NCBI GenBank assembly: GCA_024278415.1
Contig: JAJRTI010000870.1
Location: forward strand, 1 to 13,793
Length of the DNA: 13,793 nt
Direction of reading: 5' to 3'
Source of the DNA: Planctomycetota bacterium
GTDB lineage: Bacteria; Planctomycetota; Brocadiia; JAJRTI01
A model generated the notes under the pieces. The model worked only from the letters and a program-made list of their open reading frames with translations, did no database searches and was not told the DNA's origin. Below are positions 1 to 8,126 of the stretch, one piece after another. The position numbers and the translations under genes are program-made. Numbering within the stretch: position 1 is the stretch's first letter; the number at the start of each line of letters is the position of its first letter.

Positions 1-108
1 AAGCCGGTCGATGCACACGGTCTGAAGCTCGGGGCGGCCATAGCACCCGACCTTGTCCGCGCCCTGCGAGTCCGTCATGATGAACACAATCTTGCTGGCT
101 TGGGGCAT
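1..108 (-). CDS. Sulfatase, N-terminal fragment (runs off left edge)
   Basis: Only the first 36 codons are present, and they end exactly in frame at base 1. The protein starts MPQASKIVFIMTDSQGADKVGCYG and continues to a VCIDRL segment. This is the usual opening of type I sulfatases (alkaline-phosphatase superfamily): a hydrophobic first beta strand, a metal-binding Asp (D13), then a GCYG turn and a 'xxDRLA'-type helix. The second position of the usual Asp-Asp pair is Ser (S14); many sulfatases of this kind have TDTQ or TDSQ there. The formylglycine site (CxPSR) would lie beyond the edge. The start ATG at 106-108 is preceded by AAGAGGAG about 4 bases upstream. There is no clear signal peptide in the visible part. 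The gene diverges from the isomerase/dehydrogenase operon and would remove sulfate esters from a glycan. Family call is good; substrate is unknown. Confidence 0.85.
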   Translation of the reverse strand, partial: MPQASKIVFIMTDSQGADKVGCYGRPELQTVCIDRL

Positions 109-266
109 GAGACTCCTCTTGTCTGTCGTGCATCCTATGAATACTCACTCCTCGGAGGCGGGCCGAAGTCTGCTCTCTGATCTGCCTCGCACCCAGGCGG
201 CCAGATCGCGCATCCAACGACCCAGTCCGTTGCATTCGGTTAAGCTGTTGCGCAGCATTCCGGCTC

Positions 267-307
267 TTGTAAGAAGACCATAATCAATGTATAATCATTA
301 TAATCAT
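267..307 (+). promoter_or_regulatory. Sigma-70-type promoter with tandem TATAATCAT
   Basis: A perfect -10 hexamer TATAAT (290-295) lies 17 bases after TTGTAA (267-272), which matches the -35 consensus at 4 of 6 positions. The nonamer TATAATCAT is present twice in direct tandem (290-298 and 299-307), with a degenerate third copy at 279-287. The AT-rich block stands out sharply from its GC-rich surroundings. Transcription would begin near 302 and leave a leader of about 75 bases before the GTG at 377, containing a small hairpin (CGGCC 310-314 with GGCCG 320-324). The tandem could also serve as an operator; no regulator gene is in the window. Confidence 0.6.
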
Positions 308-360
308 GTCGGCCACTTCGGCCGTGTGCAACATAACATATGCAAACCCATCCTGCAATC

Positions 361-370
361 AGGAGGGGAG
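361..370 (+). promoter_or_regulatory. Ribosome binding site fixing the GTG start at 377
   Basis: AGGAGGGGAG sits 6 to 10 bases before GTG at 377. An upstream in-frame ATG at 287 has no Shine-Dalgarno and overlaps the predicted -10 box. Residues encoded between 287 and 376 look non-homologous, whereas family-like sequence begins right after 377. Confidence 0.75.
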
Positions 371-376
371 AGTGAC

Positions 377-1336
377 GTGGCTAAACAGTTTGGAGTTGTC
401 TGTTGGTCCCTCAGTGCTGCCCGGGCCGCGGGTTTGGTGGAGAAGCCTGAGGACTACGTGCGGTACGCGAAGGAGATTGGGTTCGATGGCGTGGCCCTTG
501 ACACACCGGTGCTGCCGCCACCGGACGACGAGGACGCCAACCGGGGGCTGAAGGAGATCGCCGATCGTCTCAGCATGTTCGTCGACGTCGGCACGACACT
601 CGACCTCGAAAAAGCCATGTTGCATGGCAATGCCGACGCCCTGTTCCGGCGGGCCCGGCTGTTTGGCGCGCCGGTTCTCAAGTCGGTGCTTCAGAACTGC
701 GGCGTGCGGTTCGCAGAGCATTGGGACGCCGCCGCGGCCGAGGAGTGCGTGCGCCGCAAGATCGACGTACTCCGGGGCATCGGCGAAGTCGCCGAGAAAC
801 ACGAGCTGCCGGTGGCATTCGAAAACCACATCGACTTCCGCAACGACGAGATCGTCCGGATCTTCGAGGCCGTGCCAAGCCCGTACGTTGGACTTCTGCT
901 GGACACCGCGAACCAACTTGGCCTCATGCAGGAACCAGCCGAACTCTGCCGCTCGCTCGCGGACAGGATCTTGGCCACCCATTTCAAGGATGGCTACCCG
1001 GTCGACACGCCCGACGGCGTGAACCTTGTCTGGTGTCCACCGGGGGAGGGCGTCGCGGGCGTGGCGGACATGGCGCCGGTCCTGCAAGACGAACGATATC
1101 CGCATATCAACCTGGAACTCATTGTCAATCAAGCATGGCCGGTCCCGTACAAGACGGCCGCGTTCTGGAGCGACTTAGGGGCGCCGCGGCCCTCCGCCGC
1201 GGGCCTCGTGGCTCGGATCGAAGCGGGCAAGGAGGGAAGAGTGCCTCCGCCCGATCGTGATCCGGAAGCGCTGGCGGCTCACGAACGGCAGCAACTGACA
1301 GCAGGGCTTGCCGCCCTCAAGGCCTTGTTTAACTGA
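377..1336 (+). CDS. Sugar phosphate isomerase/epimerase (xylose isomerase-like TIM barrel)
   Basis: This is a 319-residue cytoplasmic protein of the AP-endonuclease-2/xylose-isomerase-like superfamily. It begins with a strand (FGVVCWSLS) and repeats the beta-alpha pattern through a full barrel. The expected metal ligands are visible: E149 in VAFENH, D176 in GLLLDTAN, H202 in ATHFKDG and E247 in NLELI. That set (Glu, Asp, His, Glu) is typical of divalent-metal sugar isomerases and epimerases. There is no signal peptide. The GTG start is chosen from the ribosome binding site at 361-370. The gene is first in a probable operon; the dehydrogenase ATG follows its TGA by 15 bases. The pairing suggests isomerisation or epimerisation plus oxidation of a sugar or sugar acid released by the exported enzymes nearby. 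The substrate is not deducible; myo-inositol or ketose-type reactions are also known in this superfamily. Confidence 0.85.
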   Translation: MAKQFGVVCWSLSAARAAGLVEKPEDYVRYAKEIGFDGVALDTPVLPPPDDEDANRGLKEIADRLSMFVDVGTTLDLEKAMLHGNADALFRRARLFGAPVLKSVLQNCGVRFAEHWDAAAAEECVRRKIDVLRGIGEVAEKHELPVAFENHIDFRNDEIVRIFEAVPSPYVGLLLDTANQLGLMQEPAELCRSLADRILATHFKDGYPVDTPDGVNLVWCPPGEGVAGVADMAPVLQDERYPHINLELIVNQAWPVPYKTAAFWSDLGAPRPSAAGLVARIEAGKEGRVPPPDRDPEALAAHERQQLTAGLAALKALFN

Positions 1337-1351
1337 AAGGACCGTGCATTC

Positions 1352-2092
1352 ATGCAGCAATTCGAGAACAACGTTGCTCTTGTCACCGGCGGCGGCTCCG
1401 GGATCGGCCGGGCGGCGTCAAAGGGCTTTGCCGCCGCAGGCGCCCGGGTCGTCGTCGTCGATCGGGACGGGAACACGGTCCGAGAGACCGTCTGCGAGAT
1501 CGAGGAAAAAGGAGGCGCGGCGATGGCCGTGGAGTGCGACGTGGCCATTGCCGATGACGTGGAGCGGATGGTCGAGACGGCGGTCGAGACGTACGGCCGC
1601 GTGGACATCTTGTTCAATAACGCCGGCATTGCGCCCCGCGGCACGGTGGTTGACACGCCCGAAGACGTGTGGGACCGGGTGATGGCCGTGGACCTCAAGT
1701 CGATGTTCCTCTGTTCGAAACACGTGATCCCGATCATGCAGGCCCACGGCGGGGGCGCGATCGTCAACACCGGCTCCAATTGCTCGCTGCACGGCTATCC
1801 CAACCTGGCCGCGTACACCGCGGCAAAGGGCGGCGTCCTGATGCTGACCAAGCAGATGGCCGCGGACTATAAGAAGGACAACATTCGCGTCAACTGCGTG
1901 TGCCCGGGCAACGTGCTGACGCCCATGACCGAACGCGTTTGGCGCGACGAAGGCAAGGATCCGGCAACGGTGAGCAAGTCGGCCTTCCAGACCCCGGAGG
2001 AAATCGCGGACGCCGTGCTCTTCCTCGCGTCGGACGCCGCGCGCCAGATCAGCGGTGTGGCGTTGCCGGTGAGCGGCGTGCATCCGTGGTAG
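1352..2092 (+). CDS. Short-chain dehydrogenase/reductase (classical SDR, NAD-type)
   Basis: This 246-residue protein has every classical SDR landmark. The cofactor loop TGGGSGIG is at residues 12-19, D37 at the end of the second strand predicts NAD(H) rather than NADP(H), a CDV segment is at 62-64 and NNAG is at 89-92. The catalytic residues are S142, Y155 and K159 (YTAAK), followed by a PG motif in VNCVCPGNV. The usual helix-4 Asn is Asp here (D114 in AVDLKSMF), a tolerated variation. Length is normal for the family (about 250). The ATG is preceded by AAAGGA overlapping the isomerase stop codon, which supports translation from the same transcript. It probably oxidises or reduces a sugar, polyol or sugar acid in a pathway shared with the isomerase. 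It ends 8 bases from the convergent glycosidase gene. Confidence 0.88.
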   Translation: MQQFENNVALVTGGGSGIGRAASKGFAAAGARVVVVDRDGNTVRETVCEIEEKGGAAMAVECDVAIADDVERMVETAVETYGRVDILFNNAGIAPRGTVVDTPEDVWDRVMAVDLKSMFLCSKHVIPIMQAHGGGAIVNTGSNCSLHGYPNLAAYTAAKGGVLMLTKQMAADYKKDNIRVNCVCPGNVLTPMTERVWRDEGKDPATVSKSAFQTPEEIADAVLFLASDAARQISGVALPVSGVHPW

Positions 2093-2100
2093 GGAGATTG

Positions 2101-4203
2101 TCAGCGCAGCCTCATCTTCAGCAGCAAGACCTCCCGGTCCTCGAAGTCATAGGTGATCGTCTGGTTGGGTGACGGCTTGATTCCGGGCAGTCTTTGGGCG
2201 GACCGCCCGCGCTTGAAGCTGTAGAGTTCCGGCCTCATGCCGGGGAACTTGGCCAAGTCCAGGGTGAGCTTGATCCTGCGAAACGCGTCCGTCTTGATGA
2301 AGAAGAACGAGTAGCCGTCCGGGCCTTTGGCGGCGATAGCTTCGAGGCCGTCGGGCACGGCCGGCGGAGTGAGAAGGTCGCTTTCGGGCAGGCGCGCGAT
2401 GCGGTTGAACATTTTGAAGAGATGATAGATGGGGGACGGCGTCCAGTCGTCGGAGTTGATGAGGCCTCGGCCGCCGTACGGGCCGGCGATGTTCCCATGG
2501 GTGCAATAGTCCACACCGTGGTAGAGAATGCGGCGCCACGCCCGGGCCAGGAAAATGCCGGAGGAGACGAGGGAGCCGGGCCGGCCGTCCCCGGTGCCGA
2601 GTTCGCTGATGAACAGGCCCGTATTCCTGCGGCCGTGTTTGGCAAGCAGCTTCTTGACGGTTTCGATGCGCGGGACGATCCCGTCCAGGTTGCCGTAATG
2701 GTGCCAGTCCAGCAAATCGCAGGGCAGCCCCTTGATGCCGGCCAGGAACTGATCGATGAGTTTTTCGTCAAAGCCGGCGAGCACCGGGCCGGCGACTTTG
2801 GCGTCGGGGTCGCCGCGTTTGATGGCGGGCGCCACCGCGCGGTAAAAATCGATGTACTCGGCCCAGTTGCCGCCGATCCACTGGTTGCCGGCATTGGCCT
2901 CGTTCCAGACTTCCCAGACCTTGATGTTCCAGTGGTTCGCCTTGGCGTGGCGAGCGAGCTTTTCGGCGAAGCGCGCATACGCGGCCAGGTCGGCCTTGCC
3001 GCGCACGGGCTGGAAGTAGACGGGTTGGCCGGGCTGGAGAGTCATCCACGAGGGCCGGTAGAAACTCATGCACACGTAGAGGTCCAAACCGAGTTTCTCG
3101 CGGATGGCGCGCATTTGCGCATCCGCGAAAGCGGTGTGGATCGGGCCGCGGTCTTCGGGATAGACGGGATCGACGGAGTACGGGGTCTTGCGCGTCCAGC
3201 CGTCCCTGATGCCGAGGATGTTGTAAAGGCAGTTGAAACGCATCGCGGGAATGCCGCAGTCTTTGATCAGGGCGACCTCCCGGTGGTTGTTGATGAAGTC
3301 GTTGAACAGCTTCGTATCCGCGCCGCCAAAGCGATACGCGCCTTCGGAGAACAGGCCCTTGTGCATCTTCCGCACGAACCGGCCCTTGTCGATCGCCACG
3401 ACCGCGGCTTTCGGTTCGGGCATGGGTTTGCGCTTGGGCACGTGGAACCGCATTGCGAAACGCAATGGCTCGCCGGCCGCGATCGCTCCGGCCTGGGGCA
3501 GTTGCCGCTTGCACTGGATATCGTATTTGAAGGCAAACGAGCCAAGCTGAATCCTCTCGCCGTCCGAGACCTCGACGCGCAATGGGCCCTCTAGGAGGCC
3601 GTCCGGCGGCGCGATCGCGATGTACTTCCGGGCTTGGCCGAGGTTCGCGTATTTCTTGGGACGCGGCCGCGGCAGGACGACCTCTTTCACTCCGTCCACA
3701 TCGACACTCGCGTCGGCGAAGCGATTGGGGATCGTGGCCTGGAGGAAGAGGTAGAGCACCTTCTCGGCGACCTGGGGCGTGAGCGTGGCTTGGACATGGA
3801 TGGAGCCGTCGTTGAGGGCCTCGATCGTGCCGCGGTAGCGCATGGCCCGGTTGCCTCCCGTGGAATAGCCCCGCAGGTCAATCGCGACGCCGTTGGGCAG
3901 TTCACGGAAGGACGCCTCAGCGACGCGAATGGGCCTGCGCCCGCCATGTCCCATGTGCACCATGATGAAGGGGTGGATGTTCGTGAAGAGCAACTGGCCA
4001 CGGCTGGCCACTTCCATGACCGCGCCGCTCTTCCTGGCGACGATAGCCTCATACCGGTCGGTGGTGATGGTGATCAGCGCGCCGTCCACCACGCGCACGC
4101 CGGCGGACTCGTAGACCTTGGGGCCGCCTTGGCCCCAGGCGGCCGCCAGAAGCGACAGCAGCAACGTGGGGCACATAGCAAACGGTCTGTTTCGCGTGCT
4201 CAT
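2101..4203 (-). CDS. Secreted clan GH-A glycoside hydrolase, GH39-like
   Basis: The protein has 700 residues with a signal peptide (hydrophobic core LLLSLLAAAWG, likely cleavage near G24/Q25). Residues of about 28-270 look like a beta-rich accessory domain; about 275-620 form a TIM barrel; the last 80 look like a small beta domain. Barrel motifs fit retaining clan GH-A enzymes: WEVWNEAN with acid/base E435, WHHYG (H501, H502), and FISELGTGDG with nucleophile E534. The phrase running from WNEAN through 'DPDAKVAGP' resembles GH39 (beta-xylosidase/alpha-L-iduronidase family). GH5, GH30 or GH51 relatives cannot be ruled out. The start ATG (4201-4203) has AAAGGAG at 4212-4218; a later in-frame ATG (codon 10) would lose the charged n-region. 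It converges tail to tail with the dehydrogenase. The role inferred is extracytoplasmic glycan cleavage; the substrate is unknown. Confidence 0.8.
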   Translation of the reverse strand: MSTRNRPFAMCPTLLLSLLAAAWGQGGPKVYESAGVRVVDGALITITTDRYEAIVARKSGAVMEVASRGQLLFTNIHPFIMVHMGHGGRRPIRVAEASFRELPNGVAIDLRGYSTGGNRAMRYRGTIEALNDGSIHVQATLTPQVAEKVLYLFLQATIPNRFADASVDVDGVKEVVLPRPRPKKYANLGQARKYIAIAPPDGLLEGPLRVEVSDGERIQLGSFAFKYDIQCKRQLPQAGAIAAGEPLRFAMRFHVPKRKPMPEPKAAVVAIDKGRFVRKMHKGLFSEGAYRFGGADTKLFNDFINNHREVALIKDCGIPAMRFNCLYNILGIRDGWTRKTPYSVDPVYPEDRGPIHTAFADAQMRAIREKLGLDLYVCMSFYRPSWMTLQPGQPVYFQPVRGKADLAAYARFAEKLARHAKANHWNIKVWEVWNEANAGNQWIGGNWAEYIDFYRAVAPAIKRGDPDAKVAGPVLAGFDEKLIDQFLAGIKGLPCDLLDWHHYGNLDGIVPRIETVKKLLAKHGRRNTGLFISELGTGDGRPGSLVSSGIFLARAWRRILYHGVDYCTHGNIAGPYGGRGLINSDDWTPSPIYHLFKMFNRIARLPESDLLTPPAVPDGLEAIAAKGPDGYSFFFIKTDAFRRIKLTLDLAKFPGMRPELYSFKRGRSAQRLPGIKPSPNQTITYDFEDREVLLLKMRLR

Positions 4204-4585
4204 CCATTCGTCTCCTTTCTGAAGCCGCGCGGTCGCCCGCCGGCTTTGAGCGTTATCTCGCGTACGGTTAATGCCAGGGCACAGGCTCGTTCAGACTTTG
4301 GTCCTTGGGCTTCAGCCCAAGGCGAGATCCCTGCACCCCATCGGGGTGCGCATCTGGTAGCGCATCCAGTACGGCTGAAAAGTCTCCCAGAATGATTTCG
4401 GCGCGTTTGAGTCTCTTCGCCGCGATTTCAGGGGCGAACGCGAAACGGCATCGCACGCGTTCGCGGCGAGCATGGCTTGCAGGTTGGGCGCCGTGGCACG
4501 TGAAGGCCGCTTGGCGGCGCTCGCAAGGTCGGATCCGGCTCATCCCGTCGGACCAGTCTGGGCGAGCGAGGCTGTTCGCTCCACT
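4204..4585. other. Gene-free stretch with one composite hairpin unit
   Basis: No convincing gene is seen in these 382 bases. It should hold the promoter of the GH39-like gene and the end of the TIGR03790-like transcript, but neither a strong promoter nor a hairpin plus T-tract was found. It contains the composite hairpin unit at 4303-4349 and a second inverted repeat with 9-base arms (GCGAACGCG at 4434-4442, CGCGTTCGC at 4456-4464, 13-base loop). Short open frames on both strands across 4268-4640 run straight through the hairpins and lack family-like sequence. Confidence 0.6.
4303..4349 (-). repeat. Composite two-hairpin repeat unit
   Basis: Two perfect hairpins lie 10 bases apart. CCTTGGGCTTCAGCCCAAGG occupies 4303-4322. 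GCACCCC (4333-4339) and GGGGTGC (4343-4349) form a 7-base stem with a 3-base loop. Read on the minus strand the order is small hairpin with 3-base loop, 10-base spacer, then the GGGCT-type hairpin. This is the same order and spacing as the units at 13506-13566 and 13659-13719. It is probably a REP-like element. Confidence 0.7.
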
Positions 4586-6040
4586 TCAGTCCGTTCGCCG
4601 CCGCGTTCCGGCCACTGACGCGCCGCCGGTAAACCAATAGGTCTTGGACTTGTTGTGCCCAAACGGCGCGTAAAGGGGGTCGCCCCAGATGCTGCCGGTC
4701 ACGTAGCCTCCGCGCTCGGAGCCGCCGCTGGTCACCATCGCCTCCGCCACGGTGGCGCCCGCGACCAACTGCCGGGATACGCTGAGCCACGCGTGGAGAC
4801 GGGCGTTCTTGGGGTGCTGGATATTCACGACGATGGTGGTCGCGCCGCGTTTGAGCAGCGAGCCGGCAAAGGTCCGGCCATTGCTCACGGAGACCGATGC
4901 GACCAAGCCCGGCTGCACGTCGAGACTGTTGGGCCAGGGAGCCGCGTCTTCCTTCGTGTTGTTCACCCCTCCGGCGGAGAAGATAAGCGGGTTGATCTTT
5001 GGCGAGATGGACCCGCTCATGAATTTGGCGGCCGTGTAATCCCAGTCCGGCTCAGGCAAGCAGGCGCCGCGGGTCCAGCCTCGTCTGGACTTCACGCGGA
5101 CGATGCGAGCGGGGGAGACTCCCTGGCGTATCGCGTCGAGCGCCATGGCTTCGCAGAGGCTCGACTCCACGTCGATGAACGACGCGGTGTTGCCCTCGCG
5201 GCCGAAGAACAGCAGGCCGCGGGTCGATTGGGCGTTGAATTCCTCGATGGAGGTCGTGGCTGCGATGCCGCGGTTCACAAGGGCCTTGACGAACCGCGAG
5301 TTCTCGAGCGGGATTTGCAGCTCCGGCGCCTTGTCGGGATAGGCTTCGAGATAGTAGGGCAGGCCAATGCGTCCGTAGGGCCGCACAGAGGGATGGCCGC
5401 GCAGGTCGCGCATCATTGTGTCGTACCATTGTCGATTGAAGGGGAGCAAGTTGCCGCCCTTCGGACACCAGCGCCGCGCGTCGTTGGTCCTCACGACGAA
5501 GGGAGTGGCGCCGTCGCCCATGTCGAGATAAGGAAAATAGAGGTTCGAGTCCTCCGGCCCGACAGACGCGGAGGAGCGGCAGAAGGGGGCCTCCTTCTTG
5601 ACGTGCGCGAACCATAACGCATGGCCGGCGAGGCTGTCGAGGGCTAAGTTGTGCTTGTTGTTCAGGTCTCGAACAATCATCGGCGTCCCGGGCGCCATCA
5701 AGACGATTTGAATGTCATGCCGTTTGACGTAGTCCGCGACAGCCTTCAGAAAATCGAACGCGCCGGGGTTGTTCCACCGCACTTTGGTCCCCATGTCGTA
5801 TCCAAATAAATGGGTCGTGGGCATGCCGTATCGCTTCATGTACCATTCGGCAATGTCGCGTGAGAAAGTATCCGGCTCCTCTGGGGCGACACTGTCCATC
5901 CGGGAAGTGTTGTAAATGACCATGATTCGCTTCGGATCGATCCAGGAAGACGCGATCTGGCCTCTCGCGTTGGCTGCCAACACGAGGCATGTGAAGAGCA
6001 TCGCCCACAGAGCCAATGGAACCAGTTTACTTGTTGTCAT
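4586..6040 (-). CDS. Secreted TIGR03790-like protein of unknown function
   Basis: The protein has 484 residues and starts with a signal peptide (PLALWAMLFTCLVLAANARG, cleavage around residue 24-26). A first alpha/beta part opens with KRIMVIYNTS, then DIAEWYMKRYGMP and a strand IQIVLMAPGTP. A later segment has TIVVNIQHP and AEAMVTSGG, and ends with GSIWGDPLYAPFG at about residues 449-459. That opening (a strand followed by 'surviving/returning to a route' helix with YGMP) and the GDPLY.PF ending match my memory of family TIGR03790, described as uncharacterised and tied to PEP-CTERM/exosortase genomes. No PEP-CTERM tail is visible here. The reading frame extends open upstream to 6532, but that part is Arg/Pro-rich shadow of the next gene. 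An in-frame GTG two codons... immediately before the ATG (6041-6043) has slightly better spacing to GAGGA and could be the true start. It follows the 6085-8004 gene by 44 bases and is probably co-transcribed. Confidence 0.6.
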   Translation of the reverse strand: MTTSKLVPLALWAMLFTCLVLAANARGQIASSWIDPKRIMVIYNTSRMDSVAPEEPDTFSRDIAEWYMKRYGMPTTHLFGYDMGTKVRWNNPGAFDFLKAVADYVKRHDIQIVLMAPGTPMIVRDLNNKHNLALDSLAGHALWFAHVKKEAPFCRSSASVGPEDSNLYFPYLDMGDGATPFVVRTNDARRWCPKGGNLLPFNRQWYDTMMRDLRGHPSVRPYGRIGLPYYLEAYPDKAPELQIPLENSRFVKALVNRGIAATTSIEEFNAQSTRGLLFFGREGNTASFIDVESSLCEAMALDAIRQGVSPARIVRVKSRRGWTRGACLPEPDWDYTAAKFMSGSISPKINPLIFSAGGVNNTKEDAAPWPNSLDVQPGLVASVSVSNGRTFAGSLLKRGATTIVVNIQHPKNARLHAWLSVSRQLVAGATVAEAMVTSGGSERGGYVTGSIWGDPLYAPFGHNKSKTYWFTGGASVAGTRRRTD

Positions 6041-6084
6041 CACGTTCTTGTCCTCATCGCCGGTTGATGTGGGCCGGCGGGGGC

Positions 6085-8004
6085 CTATTCCTCCACGACG
6101 ACCACGCTGTAGATGTGCAGCCGGGGCACGGTGAAGGAACACACGCGGCCGTCGTTCTTGACTGGCAAAGGCGCCGCCGCCCCATTGCCGTCGGGCGAGA
6201 GCAGCCGCGCGCGCCGGCCGGGCAGCGACAGCGTGATGCGGATGTTCTGCACGTCCCTGACCGTATCGTCGTCCTGCACGTAGTCGCTGTTGATCAGATG
6301 GATGAGGGTGCGGCCGCCGACGCGCCAACACAGGATGCCCACCTCCGCAGGCGCGTTGGTGGACAACACGGGGCCTGGCCCGATGGCCTGCACGAGCTGC
6401 TCTCGCCAGGCCGGGTCGCGGTCCTTGATGTAGGGGATGAAGCTTCGCACCTCTCTGGGAGGCACTTGCCTGCCAAGCACCGCTTTGCACAGGGCCGCGT
6501 AGGAGGGGCTGCCCGTGCGGAACCGGCCGCACAGCAGGATCTTGCCGCCGGCGGCCTTGTACGCCAAAAGCCGGTCGATGGTTTCCTTGCGAAAGGCCTG
6601 AGGGCGCACCGCGATGAGGACGTCATACTTTGATAGCTCTTCCACGCTCGGCAGTGTCTTGTTCCACTTCCCGTCGCCGATCAGCACCGAGTCGAACTGG
6701 TAATGCGCGTCGTAGAGCAGCTTGCACACCGCGTCGAACTCCTTGCCGCTGTCCTTGTCGAAGAGCTTCCACGCGGCCATGCTGTAGAGCACGCCGACCT
6801 TCGCGGGCGACGCGGTCTCGGTGTAGATCGCCGGGTGCGCCTGGACGAACGCGTAGTAGGGCGCCATGTCCGCGATGGGCAGATCCAGGTAGACGACCTT
6901 GCCGTCCCTGAATCCCGCGAACTCGCGGGGCACCATGTCGAACAGATTGCCCGAGGCGTAGGCCTCCGCGATCCAGATCTTGAACAGCGTTGCGGTCGAA
7001 GGCTTGCCGATCAGCGCGCGGGCCGTGTCGATGCTCCCCGGTTGGCACACCGCGCGCTTGCCCGCCATGCGCGTTCGCTTGTGGAGCGCGATCGACGTGC
7101 CCATGGGCGGATAGCCATTGAAATGGCTGAAGTACGGCAGTTCGACCAGGAAGTAATCGAGCAGGGCGGCCACGTCGAACGTGAACGCGCCCGCGGAAAA
7201 TACATTGGCCGTGAGGTAGAACGGGCGCTTTGCGTGCTCGTCTGCATACGCACGGATCGTCTCCCAGAACCGCCTTTTTTGGGCGATGACTTCGTCGAGA
7301 CGATACTTGGAGAACGCGTGGCCGAAGGGATAGTTGTAGTAGGGGGTCTCCTTGGCAATGCCCTTGTCTCGTAGATACTGCCCGTAGTCGAAGGTGTCCG
7401 GATCGACGTCTGCGAGCCCCTTGAACTGCGGGTCGCCGCGGTGGCGCTTCAAGCATTCACGGTAGAACGCGAGGCAATGGGGGCAGAAGCACAGCCGGCC
7501 ACCTTCGCCCATCCACGAGTCGAGGATGAACCCGTCCATGCCGAGGTCCACGCAGCGCTTCGCGGTGGACACGAACGCGTCGAACATCTTCGGGTTCAGG
7601 GTGCACTTGAACACCGCGTTGTTCATCGCGGGGTAGGTGTAGGGTCTGCCGTCGAGCAGGCGCACGGCCTCGCTGTCCATGCTTTTGTGGTAGAAGCCGC
7701 GGCCGTTGATGCTGCCGATGAACTTGGCTCCGGCCGCGTGGTTTTCTTTCACGGCTAGTTTTGTTCGCTCGCGCTTTTTTGCGTTGGACACGTCGCGGGG
7801 ATAGATGGCGCCGCCCCAGTGTGTGCCGTCGATCTTCACGGGCGCAATAAGCGCGCGCTTCTTGGGTCTGAGCATGCCTCTCCGAGAGATGACACCGTTG
7901 GCTGGCGGCCAGGGCGGTCTTGAAGTCTTTCCGTCCGGCTCGGCCGCGCGGCCGGCCACGGCAAACAGCAGAACGACTACGCCCGCGGCCAACACACCTG
8001 TCAT
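6085..8004 (-). CDS. Secreted GH42/GHL6-like protein with amidotransferase-like domain
   Basis: The protein has 639 residues. A signal peptide (VLAAGVVVLLFAVAGRAA, cleavage near A21/E22) is followed by a TIM-barrel-like region to about residue 390. It contains the strand LGMDGFILDSW with D157 and D162, and a CFCPHC cluster (C172, C174, C177) before an aromatic helix; this combination occurs in GH42-related and hypothetical glycosyl hydrolase (GHL6-type) proteins. From about 398 to 520 a Rossmann-like region (KVGVLYS, then KYDVLIAV and AGGKILLCG) resembles the beta-galactosidase trimerisation/glutamine-amidotransferase-like domain. The last 120 residues are beta-rich. The start ATG (8002-8004) has AGAGGAG 7 bases upstream; the open frame beyond it to 8445 is not protein-like. 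It heads a likely two-gene transcript with the TIGR03790-like gene. Catalytic activity and substrate are inference only. Confidence 0.7.
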   Translation of the reverse strand: MTGVLAAGVVVLLFAVAGRAAEPDGKTSRPPWPPANGVISRRGMLRPKKRALIAPVKIDGTHWGGAIYPRDVSNAKKRERTKLAVKENHAAGAKFIGSINGRGFYHKSMDSEAVRLLDGRPYTYPAMNNAVFKCTLNPKMFDAFVSTAKRCVDLGMDGFILDSWMGEGGRLCFCPHCLAFYRECLKRHRGDPQFKGLADVDPDTFDYGQYLRDKGIAKETPYYNYPFGHAFSKYRLDEVIAQKRRFWETIRAYADEHAKRPFYLTANVFSAGAFTFDVAALLDYFLVELPYFSHFNGYPPMGTSIALHKRTRMAGKRAVCQPGSIDTARALIGKPSTATLFKIWIAEAYASGNLFDMVPREFAGFRDGKVVYLDLPIADMAPYYAFVQAHPAIYTETASPAKVGVLYSMAAWKLFDKDSGKEFDAVCKLLYDAHYQFDSVLIGDGKWNKTLPSVEELSKYDVLIAVRPQAFRKETIDRLLAYKAAGGKILLCGRFRTGSPSYAALCKAVLGRQVPPREVRSFIPYIKDRDPAWREQLVQAIGPGPVLSTNAPAEVGILCWRVGGRTLIHLINSDYVQDDDTVRDVQNIRITLSLPGRRARLLSPDGNGAAAPLPVKNDGRVCSFTVPRLHIYSVVVVEE

Positions 8005-8109
8005 GGATAAACTCCTCTGTCTATTCAGCACGGGCCAATGTCTCCTCTCTTGTATAGGGCGCCCTCTCGGCACACATGGATCATGCTTTGCCCACGGCCG
8101 CCATGGCTG

Positions 8110-8125
8110 GGCTCTTGCAAGAGCC
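8110..8125. repeat. 16-base perfect palindrome after a stop codon
   Basis: GGCTCTTGCAAGAGCC lies 1 base downstream of the stop codon of the 8127-10013 gene. It has no T-tract, so it is a weak candidate for a transcription terminator. It may stabilise the 3' end or be a small repeat. Confidence 0.5.
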
Positions 8126-8126
8126 G

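Noticed and set aside
4268..4640. Short open frames on both strands in the 4.2-4.6 kb gap
   Set aside because: They translate the hairpins and lack ribosome binding sites and recognisable homology.
6041..6532. N-terminal extension of the TIGR03790-like gene
   Set aside because: It overlaps the 3' part of the next gene in another frame and is Arg/Ala-rich; a signal peptide begins at 6040 (or at GTG 6043).
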